32,159 nucleotides of DNA from Promethearchaeota archaeon (GTDB lineage Archaea > Asgardarchaeota > Lokiarchaeia > Sigyniarchaeales > SOKP01): NCBI GenBank assembly GCA_030605895.1, contig JAUWHL010000005.1:1-32159 (forward strand), in the 5' to 3' direction. The notes beneath the pieces were generated by a model that did no database searches, was not told the origin of the DNA, and saw only the letters and a program-made list of their open reading frames with translations. The position numbers and the translations under genes were made by a program. Each line of letters begins with the position of its first letter. Position 1 is the first letter of the stretch. Of the stretch, positions 22,637 to 29,999 are shown in pieces.

Positions 22637-23437
22637 TCATCGTCCTTTGAATTTTGGGTCTCTTTTTTTCAAAAAAGATTTCATTCCCTCTCCAAAATCT
22701 ATTGTTCTTATATTTTTACAATACAATCTAAATTCATTTTGTAATGATGGAAATAATTCATTAAATTGTGAGAAATTAAGCATAGTTTTATTATATCCAA
22801 GGCATTTTGTTGGCATCTCTGCGATTTTTCCTACAAATTTTAATGATTTTTCTTTAAATTCCTTTAGTGGGTAAACTTTGGTTACTAACCCAATCTCCAG
22901 AGCTTCTTGTGCACTTAGATGACGCCCAGTTAAAATTATCTCTGTTGCTCTTCCAAAACCTACAATTCTAGGCAGAAACCAACTTGCTCCACTTAAAACA
23001 CAATGGGCTCTTGTAGTACGATGATCTCCAATCTTCAAATTATCCGCGGCTAATCGAAAATCACAAGCAAGAGCAACATCAAATCCAGCTCCTAAACAGT
23101 ATCCATGTAATAATGCTACAACTGGCTTTTGTATTTCTCGTATTAACCGTACTACTTTATGATGTGGTACTCTTGAACCATCCTCTAAGGGTGCAAATTT
23201 AACACCTTCTGGCCCCATACTTCTCATGTCATCACCAGAACAGAAATTTTCACCACTTCCTTCAATTATAATTACTCGAATTGTCTTTTCTTTCTTAACA
23301 AATTCCAACACGTTTACTATTTCCATTAATAATGGATATTGTAATGCATTAAGTTTTTCCGGACGGTTAAATGTAATAGAACTAATTCCATCTTCAATTT
23401 TATGTAATATGTATTTAAAATTCTCTTCTAAAATCAT
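22637..23437 (-). CDS. Crotonase-family protein (enoyl-CoA hydratase/isomerase-like)
   Basis: 266 residues from the ATG at 23437; an in-frame TTG one codon upstream is possible, but GGGAGAGA is better placed for this ATG. Crotonase signatures are FNRPEKLNAL, the oxyanion segment GENFCSGDDMRSM and HGYCLGAGFDVALACDFRLA, and TGRHLSAQEALEIGLVTKVYP. Numbering with the extra TTG residue, the second catalytic Glu of rat hydratase (E164) aligns with E167. The first (E144) aligns by eye with R141 in the divergent IGDHRTTRAHC stretch. That pattern fits an isomerase or another crotonase better than a standard hydratase. It acts on acyl-CoA thioesters in beta-oxidation or isoprenoid/amino-acid breakdown. 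Confidence 0.82.
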   Translation of the reverse strand: MILEENFKYILHKIEDGISSITFNRPEKLNALQYPLLMEIVNVLEFVKKEKTIRVIIIEGSGENFCSGDDMRSMGPEGVKFAPLEDGSRVPHHKVVRLIREIQKPVVALLHGYCLGAGFDVALACDFRLAADNLKIGDHRTTRAHCVLSGASWFLPRIVGFGRATEIILTGRHLSAQEALEIGLVTKVYPLKEFKEKSLKFVGKIAEMPTKCLGYNKTMLNFSQFNELFPSLQNEFRLYCKNIRTIDFGEGMKSFLKKRDPKFKGR

Positions 23438-23547
23438 CAATCTCTCCCGATTAATAAACAGATTTTTTATTATATTATAAACCTATGAACTATTAATTAA
23501 AAATATATAAATGAGTTTAAAAAATAAAAAAGTTGATTAAAAAAAAG

Positions 23548-24165
23548 TTACCAAATTTCGAATTTTTCGTCAAGTTTAGATGTAAATACAAGCAGGTAAG
23601 GAAATAATAAATCCCATACGCTTGTTAGAGAATTAAGCAAAATTACTACTACAATCCAGTATTCTAATCCTTCTGAGCCGTAGAAAGACAAATAAACAAT
23701 AATATTTAAAATCACCATTACAACTACTCTAAGAACTACTCCTAGTGCACCATATAGTATATAAGTTTTAGGTTCTTTTAATTTTTGGCTCATTCTCTCT
23801 CCTTTTTTATGTTTAAATATATATAATAAGAGTATTGGAACTATTATTAAAGAAAACGTCGCAGAAAACTTCATTAGAGGACCAATTGGTGTAAATGGGT
23901 CAAATGGAAAAAGGACCACCATTCCAATTATAGAACATAAAATCCCTGCTAAAGGACCAAATATTAGAAAACATGTAACCCATATAATTGAAACCGGATC
24001 AAAATAAGCAAATCCTTCGGGAGTTCTAGGTAAATATGGGACCACATAGAGCGAAAAAACCAGAGATAGTGCACCAAAAATGGCAGCTCCCACAATTTGG
24101 ATGGTAAAGCGGGTTTTTTTAGATAAAAAAGTTTCAACCTCTTCAACAACTTCAGTATCAGACAT
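23548..24165 (-). CDS. Membrane protein, ECF transporter S-component-like
   Basis: 205 residues with about five or six hydrophobic helices. The first helix, IQIVGAAIFGALSLVFSLYVVPYLP, and the segment IIWVTCFLIFGPLAGILCSIIGMVV match the pattern of ECF S components, which bind vitamins or metal-related ligands and dock on a shared ECF module. A cytosolic acidic N-terminus and a basic loop at about 120-135 are seen. No ECF A or T genes lie nearby. The ligand cannot be read from the sequence. About 260 bp of AT-rich DNA upstream contains a small ATATTTT-GGGT-AAAATAT dyad (24239-24256) but no recognisable riboswitch. Confidence 0.68.
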   Translation of the reverse strand: MSDTEVVEEVETFLSKKTRFTIQIVGAAIFGALSLVFSLYVVPYLPRTPEGFAYFDPVSIIWVTCFLIFGPLAGILCSIIGMVVLFPFDPFTPIGPLMKFSATFSLIIVPILLLYIFKHKKGERMSQKLKEPKTYILYGALGVVLRVVVMVILNIIVYLSFYGSEGLEYWIVVVILLNSLTSVWDLLFPYLLVFTSKLDEKFEIW

Positions 24166-24425
24166 TTTTACTACTTAAGAACTTGTGTTTTATTTTATTA
24201 TAGTATATTCTTAGATAAGGTGTGTTTGACTATTTAAAATATTTTGGGTAAAATATAATTAATAATCTAAACTTACTAAAGAGATTATAAACAGAATAGC
24301 ATGAAATAAATTGAAAATTGATTAATTATTTTGAATATCTAATTAATTTAAATAATATTTTTAATGTATTTTAATCTTAACCTTATATTTTTTAACTATC
24401 TATCTACTCATTTTTGGAGATTAAA

Positions 24426-25781
24426 TTATTTTAATATTTTTTTTTCTTTTGGATCTAAATCTAGCCAATCGCTTACATTTTTAAGTTGCTTTCTTGAAGC
24501 TCCACATAAAATCTTCAAAAATGGAAGAAAATCTTGAATGAAATCTATCTGAGAAATTTCATATTTTCTTTTGAGTTTCTCTACAAATTCTTTTTCAACA
24601 TTTGTCAAAGAAAAATAAGTTCCGGAAGTATATCTAGGGAATACTACTCTCTGGAATCCCTTTGAAACAGGTGTTTCTCTTCTGGAGAGAGCAACTCCCC
24701 CGGCAAAAAGGTCAAAAAAATAAGGTAATAACCCCCAATATTGAGTAGTTCGAATTCTTCCAAAAATTTCATCCGCTATGGAAAGGCTTTCAAAAGCGTC
24801 GGTAAGTTCTCTATTAGATTTTATGAACGTAAGAAGATTTTCATTTATCCATTTGTATAAGAAATTATAATCCACATCAGATTTATTAGTTAAATTTCGA
24901 GCTTCCCTTAGAGAAGAAACCTGAAATAAATCTCTAATTAATGAAAATATCTCTTCTAAATTATCACGATGGAGACTTAGAATTAATTCCTTATGATCTC
25001 CTTCTATATTTCCTTGCGTAATTCCTTGGATATCATTAATTATACCTCTTAAATCACCATTATTCTTATCAACAATTAATTCTAAATCCTCTTCTTTAAG
25101 ATTAGTGATGTTTTCTTTCTTTAGAATGTTTTTAGCAATCTTTATTACTTCATTTTTAGGTAAAGGATGAACTTCATATCTTCGAATTTTATTATAAATA
25201 GGTTGTAGATTTGTTTTGTATTCGTTAGAACACATTATAATGGGGAACTGTGTATTCTGAATTAATTCAATCACGGTAGGAATCGCTCCCCTATCTTGAA
25301 CTCCATAGATTCCATCAATCTCATCAATTAAGATTAATTTCTCTTTTGATTGGGCAATATAATCCATAATTCCACGAGTTTTTGTTGTTTCCTTCAATCT
25401 TTTTTCTATTGTAGCCTTTGTTCGTGTATCAGATGCATTTGTTTCTATTACTTCCATATTGAAATCATTAGCTAAGGCATAAACGATTGAAGTTTTACCG
25501 ATGCCTGGGGGACCTTCTAATAAAACAGCGGCTTTTTCATTAGGAATCTTAAATTCATCTTTTCTTTCCTTATCGATAACAGTTCTATTAAATTCTCGAA
25601 TCTGCTTGTTTTTTTTATTAACTTTTCTCCTTTCCTCAAAAAAACTTTCAATGAAATTGGTCAATTCTTCAGTTAATTTTACCCTCTGACCACGCATCCT
25701 TGCAGTGGGTAAAGCCATTTCTTTAATACTTTTTGGACGGTATTTCTCGACCCAGGGAATCTTAGTTTTTACTTTTGACAA
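24426..25781 (-). CDS. rfcL: Replication factor C large subunit
   Basis: 451 residues. It has WVEKYRPKS at the N-terminus, Walker A GPPGIGKT (90-97), Walker B LIDEIDGI (D153-E154-I155-D156), a sensor-1 CSNEYKT, and no SRC arginine-finger motif, as expected for the large subunit. A basic insertion of about 45 residues (about 40-85, RRKVNKKNKQIREFNRT) precedes Walker A. The C-terminal domain is helical; its last 20 residues show no canonical PCNA-interacting box, which many archaeal RfcL carry. It opens and loads the PCNA clamp with small subunits. TTG is the start, supported by GAGGAGAT 9 nt upstream, which overlaps the stop of the preceding gene. It is the last gene of the rfc operon. Confidence 0.93.
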   Translation of the reverse strand: MSKVKTKIPWVEKYRPKSIKEMALPTARMRGQRVKLTEELTNFIESFFEERRKVNKKNKQIREFNRTVIDKERKDEFKIPNEKAAVLLEGPPGIGKTSIVYALANDFNMEVIETNASDTRTKATIEKRLKETTKTRGIMDYIAQSKEKLILIDEIDGIYGVQDRGAIPTVIELIQNTQFPIIMCSNEYKTNLQPIYNKIRRYEVHPLPKNEVIKIAKNILKKENITNLKEEDLELIVDKNNGDLRGIINDIQGITQGNIEGDHKELILSLHRDNLEEIFSLIRDLFQVSSLREARNLTNKSDVDYNFLYKWINENLLTFIKSNRELTDAFESLSIADEIFGRIRTTQYWGLLPYFFDLFAGGVALSRRETPVSKGFQRVVFPRYTSGTYFSLTNVEKEFVEKLKRKYEISQIDFIQDFLPFLKILCGASRKQLKNVSDWLDLDPKEKKILK

Positions 25782-25793
25782 GTTATTATCTCC

Positions 25794-26840
25794 TCACATG
25801 TATTCTGAAAATAGACAAATCTTTGATAAAAGAGCAGATACTTGAATATCATTATCTCTACCATCAAGGGCTCTGAAATCAGAATCTGCAATGAAATTCA
25901 TTAATTTACTCCGTACAAATTTGCTTAAAGGTAACTTATTTAGTTCATCAATCATTATTTTGAAAAATTCATGAATATCATACTTATAATTAGAAAGGAT
26001 TTTCCGTGCTAATTCTCGAACTTTTGGAAAATCTCCTTTGAAAGCAACCATTAAAAGACTCCTTATGAGTTCATTACGGAATTTTTGAGAGTATTCATAT
26101 AATTCTTCCATATCAATTACCTTTCCTGAAATGCTACTTAACTGCAAAAGGTCTATAGCACGAGATATTTTTCCTTCAGAAATCTTATATAAAACTTCAA
26201 TTGCTCCATCAGAGATCTCTAAAGATTCTTGTGTAGCAATTTGTGTTATTAATTCTTTAAAATCGTTATACTTTGCAGGAGATATTAATACAATTTGACA
26301 TCTACTAACAATGGGATTAATTATACTTGAAATTTTAGTGGTGATTAGAATCATCCTACAATTTCTACCATATATTTCCATTAATCTCCTAAAACCTTGT
26401 TGGTTTTGACCTAATGCTTCAAAATTTTTTATTATTAAAATTTTAAAAGGAGCACCTCCTAACACTTTCAATTGAACAAAAGGCTTTACTCTTGCTTGAA
26501 TAAAAGCGGGAGTTGTTATTCTTCTTCCAGCGACACTTCCTATTTTACTTGTAGAAACATACGCTTCAGATCGTGCTTTCTTTCTCTCTTCTTGACTTAG
26601 TGGTACATTAGCATAAACCAATTTAAAATTTGCATCATAATTTTTTTTAAGAAACTCTTTTGAAAATAATTGGGTAATTAAAGTCTTTCCTATACCTTTA
26701 ACTCCTACAAATAACATATGTGGAAAATTCTGTTGTTGAATTATGTGCTTTAAGGTTTCCTTAACCTTTTTTCTTCCACAAATTTGGTCTAAATTTTTTG
26801 GATGGTATTTGATTCTCCAAATAGGTATTTCTTCTTCCAC
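25794..26840 (-). CDS. RFC small-subunit paralogue with degenerate Walker B
   Basis: 348 residues starting at GTG. The RFC/AAA+ layout is intact: WRIKYHPKNLDQICG, Walker A GVKGIGKT (46-53) and the SRC arginine-finger motif (179-181, NPIVSRCQIV). The Walker B site reads KILIIKNFEAL (133-143), so the DEAD-box Asp-Glu pair is Lys-Asn, and the sensor-1 stretch LITTKISSI lacks the usual Asn. An extra polar insertion lies at about 82-125. It probably binds ATP and supplies an arginine finger to a neighbour but cannot hydrolyse ATP itself (inference). It sits between rfcS and rfcL (40 and 12 bp gaps), implying a hetero-oligomeric clamp loader like eukaryotic RFC. Other archaea (haloarchaea, Methanosarcina) also have two small subunits. 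Confidence 0.85.
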   Translation of the reverse strand: MEEEIPIWRIKYHPKNLDQICGRKKVKETLKHIIQQQNFPHMLFVGVKGIGKTLITQLFSKEFLKKNYDANFKLVYANVPLSQEERKKARSEAYVSTSKIGSVAGRRITTPAFIQARVKPFVQLKVLGGAPFKILIIKNFEALGQNQQGFRRLMEIYGRNCRMILITTKISSIINPIVSRCQIVLISPAKYNDFKELITQIATQESLEISDGAIEVLYKISEGKISRAIDLLQLSSISGKVIDMEELYEYSQKFRNELIRSLLMVAFKGDFPKVRELARKILSNYKYDIHEFFKIMIDELNKLPLSKFVRSKLMNFIADSDFRALDGRDNDIQVSALLSKICLFSEYM

Positions 26841-26880
26841 GTTTAATTACCCTTTGTTTAAAATTATTTTGAATGATTAG

Positions 26881-27852
26881 TTAAGATTCAATATTTTCAA
26901 TTAACAGTGCTAAAAGTGCTGAAATCTGAATTATTTCATCTGCTCCCTGACTTATTCGATAATCTATCTCCCCAATGAAAGCTATTAATTCAATAATTTT
27001 TACAGGGTTAATATTAAATGATGGTAAAATTTCTGATATTTGTCTTATGAAATTACGACTGTCAAAAGTGTCGATGGATTGAATTATTTCTCTAGATTTA
27101 TTAAAATCTTTATTTTGTATTGTTATATTTAAATGTTCCAAGGTTTCTACATCTAAAAATCCTGAAATTTTAAAAACTTCATTTATGTCTAAATTTTCCA
27201 GGAGATCAAGAGCAACAGCCATTTGAAGGGCATTTATCGCTTTCCGTAAATCCCCCCCTGAGATAAAATATAATTGATCAAAAAATTCTTCTTTCTTCTC
27301 AGGAGGAATTTTCAATTTCTCTTCTTCGCTAATATGTTTTAATCTTTCTATAATCTTCTCCTTTGGCAAACTTACAAACCTAAATACAGCGCATCTTGAA
27401 ATAATTGGATCTATTATCCTATTTATATAATTACATAAAAGAATGAACTTTACGCTAGTAGATGTTTTTTCAATAATTCTTCTAAGTGCTTGTTGGACTT
27501 GTCCTGGTATGTTATCTGCTTCATCCAAAATAACAAATTTTAAGGACCCATCCTTTACTAGATTTTGATTAACGAAATTCTTTAAAACTTTTCTCACAAA
27601 ATCAATTCTTACAGTATCAGAGGCATTTAATTCTAAAAGATTTGTATATAACTCCTCCTCTTTAAGAAAATGTCGTGCTATTATTAAGGCAGTACTGGTT
27701 TTTCCAGTTCCTGCAGGACCTGTAAAAATCAAGTGAGGTATATTAGTGTTCTTTACGAATTTTTTAAGATTATTAATAGCAATACTTTGACTTACAATAT
27801 CAGAAAATGTCTGTGGGCGATATTTCTCGACCCACGGGATTTCTAAACTCAT
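26881..27852 (-). CDS. rfcS: Replication factor C small subunit
   Basis: 323 residues. All canonical motifs are present: PWVEKYRPQTFSDIV, Walker A GPAGTGKT (45-52), Walker B VILDEADNI (D110-E111-A112-D113), sensor-1 LLCNYINRI (N141), and SRC arginine finger (152-154, DPIISRCAVFRF). The sensor-2 region is GGDLRKAINALQ, followed by the helical collar. It is the catalytic clamp-loader subunit that uses ATP to load PCNA. It is 9 bp after the GNAT gene and 40 bp before the degenerate paralogue, all in one operon. Confidence 0.96.
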   Translation of the reverse strand: MSLEIPWVEKYRPQTFSDIVSQSIAINNLKKFVKNTNIPHLIFTGPAGTGKTSTALIIARHFLKEEELYTNLLELNASDTVRIDFVRKVLKNFVNQNLVKDGSLKFVILDEADNIPGQVQQALRRIIEKTSTSVKFILLCNYINRIIDPIISRCAVFRFVSLPKEKIIERLKHISEEEKLKIPPEKKEEFFDQLYFISGGDLRKAINALQMAVALDLLENLDINEVFKISGFLDVETLEHLNITIQNKDFNKSREIIQSIDTFDSRNFIRQISEILPSFNINPVKIIELIAFIGEIDYRISQGADEIIQISALLALLIENIES

Positions 27853-27861
27853 CTTCTCAAA

Positions 27862-28350
27862 TTATTCTTTATTCTCTTTGCTTTCTTTGGTTAAGTCTAA
27901 CTCTAAGACTTCATACACTTTTTTGAAGTTCATTTTCTCATATAGCTTTGCAGCTTCTACTGCTCTTTTCTTAATATTTACCCTAACTTTCTCCACTTTA
28001 ATTTTTTTCAAATGTTCCATTGCTTTTTCTAATAAAAGAGTCCCCACTCCTTTCTTGCGATACGGCTCTTTTAAATAGAACTGCTTAATAGAACCTTCAG
28101 ATAAGCCAAAAGGGTCAATTCTAAGTTCCGCGATAATCATTCCCACAAAATCATCAGAATCTTCATCTACAGCTATCAATATTCCATGACGTTGAAGAGG
28201 ATCATAAAGACGACGCCGAATTCCCCAATCAAAGCGTTTTGGATCGAATTTTTGCCCCAATCCTTCAACCAATTGTTTTGTTAAATCTCTTAAATCATTA
28301 ATATGTTCAGGACTAGCGACTTGTACTTTTATATTAAAACTTATCACCAC
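27862..28350 (-). CDS. GNAT-family acetyltransferase
   Basis: 162 residues with the GNAT fold: an N-terminal SPEHINDLRDLTKQLVEGLG helix, a GILIAVDEDSDDFVGMIIAELR strand pair, motif A IKQFYLKEPYRKKGVGTLLLEKAMEHL (acetyl-CoA pyrophosphate loop R/Q-x2-G-x-G), then AAKLYEKMNFKKVYEVLEL (motif B). The substrate, protein N-terminus or small amine, is unknown. The start is GTG (28350) followed by another GTG; no ATG occurs before residue 76. It is the first gene of the rfc operon, 9 bp ahead of rfcS, so it is transcribed with the clamp loader. Confidence 0.85.
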   Translation of the reverse strand: MVISFNIKVQVASPEHINDLRDLTKQLVEGLGQKFDPKRFDWGIRRRLYDPLQRHGILIAVDEDSDDFVGMIIAELRIDPFGLSEGSIKQFYLKEPYRKKGVGTLLLEKAMEHLKKIKVEKVRVNIKKRAVEAAKLYEKMNFKKVYEVLELDLTKESKENKE

Positions 28351-28527
28351 ACTATCGTGAATGTCATATACTTTCTTATTAACATAATTATTGCCATTTT
28401 AAAATTTAAATCTTCTTGACTTGAAATTAATAAAATAACAAATGAGATGTTAATGAATATAGCTTTTAATTAAAACAATAGCATTTTAAAAAAATTAAAA
28501 TAAAATTAACATTATTAAATAAAGATG

Positions 28528-28812
28528 TTAAAAGTGGCGAGCAGATGTACCATCCCAAGCTGTAACATCTTTATTTACCCATCCACATTTAGGACATTTA
28601 TCTGGAAGCTCCCAATTCTCTAAAGCTGGATGGATTCGACAATATAAACCTCCACAACTCTCACAAACCAGATATTTTGCTCCACATCCAGCACACATTT
28701 TCAGCTGACCTTGCTCTACAAAAGGAAAAGCTCTTCTCATCCACTCATCGTGGGCTAAAGAAAATTGATCTTTTCCACAAGCTTGACAGTGAACACCGTC
28801 TCCATCTGACAT
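28528..28812 (-). CDS. Small zinc protein with AN1-like finger
   Basis: 94 residues with four CxxC pairs and a CxxH pair: C9/C12, C40/C43, C50/C53, C58/H61 and C73/C76. The core C-x2-C-x6-C-x2-C-x4-C-x2-H (40-61, including CESCGGLYCRIHP) resembles AN1 zinc fingers, which in eukaryotes occur in ubiquitin and stress-response proteins. A treble-clef or RING-like cross-brace is the alternative. The C-terminal CPKCGWVNKDVTAWDG is a further knuckle. No catalytic motif is seen. TATA-like TATATAA (around 28871) would give a leader of about 35 nt. Function is unknown. Confidence 0.72.
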   Translation of the reverse strand: MSDGDGVHCQACGKDQFSLAHDEWMRRAFPFVEQGQLKMCAGCGAKYLVCESCGGLYCRIHPALENWELPDKCPKCGWVNKDVTAWDGTSARHF

Positions 28813-29114
28813 TTTTCTAATTCAGCTCTAATTTTTGATTATTTTTTGAATTTGATATTTTCTTTCTTATTATATAAGTTTAATCTGATTAAATTTTATA
28901 CTTTTTCTATGTAGTAATATTAAATTAATAATAAATCTACAAATTAAACATTTTCTTAAAAGTAAAAATTCAATGAAATTATATTTAAAGTCGAATATTG
29001 ATCTATTTGCTTCTGTAGATTTCTAATACGATAAATCAAAGAAATTTTCAGATAATATTCTTAATTATGAGGAGGAACTCCAAAAGAAACTTACATATTT
29101 TAAAGAAAATCAAA
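28813..29114. other. AT-rich gap without a gene
   Basis: 302 bp between the zinc protein (its upstream side) and the end of the 106-residue gene. It contains the presumed promoter of the zinc gene, an AAATCTAC/GTAGATTT inverted pair 74 bp apart, and a small GGAG-GAA-CTCC stem (29071-29081) that could help end the minus-strand transcript. No ORF or RNA gene is recognised. Confidence 0.5.
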
Positions 29115-29435
29115 TTAAAATTCTAATTTTTTAGTAACTCCGTTCTTTCGTACTTCAGGGTTGACATTTTCCATTACTCCAATAAGCTGGAAAGTCTTAT
29201 CATCATTAAGAGCTTCTCCAAATTTTATTAGGATTTCTTTATTCCCAACAAATAAACCTTTTCTTTTTAGAGGTTTTCCATCGATTAAAGGATTGATCTC
29301 TAAAAATAATAATGCTGGTCTTGTTTTTGTCGCAGGAACTTTCACTACCATTACTCCTTCTATAGGAGTCTCCATTTTTTCCCAATCTTTTCCATTCTTA
29401 AGATGTTCTTTTAATTCTTCTTCAATCTTTGCCAT
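29115..29435 (-). CDS. Small conserved-looking protein, function unknown (PC4-like?)
   Basis: 106 residues, soluble. An acidic-basic N-terminal helix (IEEELKEHLKNGKDWEKM) leads into a beta-rich core: GVMVVKVPA, PALLFLEINPLIDGKPLKRKGLFV, then a KEILIKFGEALND helix and an LIGVMENVN strand. The strand-strand-K-x-KG-helix order is reminiscent of PC4-type single-strand DNA-binding folds, but the match is weak and no family can be assigned. A dyad upstream (29479-29500) and a divergent RHH regulator gene suggest regulated expression. Confidence 0.65.
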   Translation of the reverse strand: MAKIEEELKEHLKNGKDWEKMETPIEGVMVVKVPATKTRPALLFLEINPLIDGKPLKRKGLFVGNKEILIKFGEALNDDKTFQLIGVMENVNPEVRKNGVTKKLEF

Positions 29436-29478
29436 TTTGATTCAATCTCAATTTTTTAAGCTTTACTTTTTTTTCATC

Positions 29479-29500
29479 TATATGTTACATGTTACATATA
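29479..29500. promoter_or_regulatory. Inverted repeat upstream of the 106-residue gene
   Basis: TATATGT-N8-ACATATA has perfect 7-bp arms, and the spacer itself contains ACATGT. It lies 44-65 nt before the start on the minus strand, in its promoter zone. It is an operator candidate. Confidence 0.45.
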
Positions 29501-29662
29501 ATACTAATATAAAAATTTTTGGATTGAAATAAAATCTTATCGACCCTTAAAAGTTTAAAAAATTGATTGTTTATTTAAGATTAGTATTAATTTTTTTCAA
29601 ATTATTACTCAGAGATATCACAACATTCTGTCGGATTTCTTGGGGTTGATTTCCACTAAACC

Positions 29663-29691
29663 TTTATATATATCACTGAGGTATATATAAA
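29663..29691. promoter_or_regulatory. Inverted repeat overlapping the RHH gene's TATA box
   Basis: TTTATATATA (29663-29672) and TATATATAAA (29682-29691) are perfect 10-bp inverted arms with a 9-nt spacer. The right arm doubles as the TATA box, centred 27-28 nt before the ATG at 29715. The arms are about two helical turns apart, suiting a dimeric RHH repressor; autoregulation is inferred. Confidence 0.55.
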
Positions 29692-29714
29692 TATCAATTT
29701 AATTATAAAATTTG

Positions 29715-29945
29715 ATGTTTGAGATGAAATTAATATCAGTTAATTTGCCAGAATCTTATTTGAAAGTCTTAGAGATACTTGTAGTTGATGGAAAATTTCC
29801 CAATAGGTCAGAAGCCATAAGAGTAGCTATAAGAGACTTGATTAAAACAGAATATTTAATAGAAGAATCTGTAAATAAGAATATTACTCCTAGTATAATT
29901 GAATCTGAAATAGAAAATGAAATTCAAGAAAATTTACTAAATTAA
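29715..29945 (+). CDS. Ribbon-helix-helix (CopG-type) transcriptional regulator
   Basis: 76 residues from the ATG at 29715; a TTG just before it and an ATG at 29724 are alternatives. The RHH fold is clear: the N-terminal strand KLISVNLPESYLKVLEILV, then FPNRSEAIRVAIRDLIKTEY with the N-R-S-E-A-I-R turn typical of CopG/NikR-like proteins in archaea. The C-terminal 25 residues are acidic and Asn-rich with no metal-binding domain. It should bind DNA as a dimer of dimers with strand residues in the major groove. The TATA-overlapping inverted repeat is a likely self-operator. Confidence 0.86.
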   Translation: MFEMKLISVNLPESYLKVLEILVVDGKFPNRSEAIRVAIRDLIKTEYLIEESVNKNITPSIIESEIENEIQENLLN

Positions 29946-29999
29946 AATTATTTTTTTTATTCTTATTTAAAAAAAGTTATGTAAAAGAAACATTATTTA

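Noticed and set aside
24239..24256. ATATTTT-GGGT-AAAATAT dyad as a riboswitch for the ECF S-component-like gene
   Set aside because: Only a 7-bp AT stem is present, with no conserved aptamer features. Such short AT dyads are expected by chance here.
24426..24500. PCNA-interacting (PIP) box at the RfcL C-terminus
   Set aside because: The KQLKNVSDWLDL stretch has a Gln and an aromatic residue, but the spacing does not match Q-x2-hydrophobic-x2-aromatic-aromatic.
25370..25640. Overlapping frame opposite rfcL near its Walker A
   Set aside because: It is a shadow of the RFC large subunit; the minus-strand protein has all the AAA+ motifs.
28933..29022. AAATCTAC/GTAGATTT pair as a long stem
   Set aside because: Eight bp with a 74-nt spacer in very AT-rich DNA is weak evidence and nothing else supports it.
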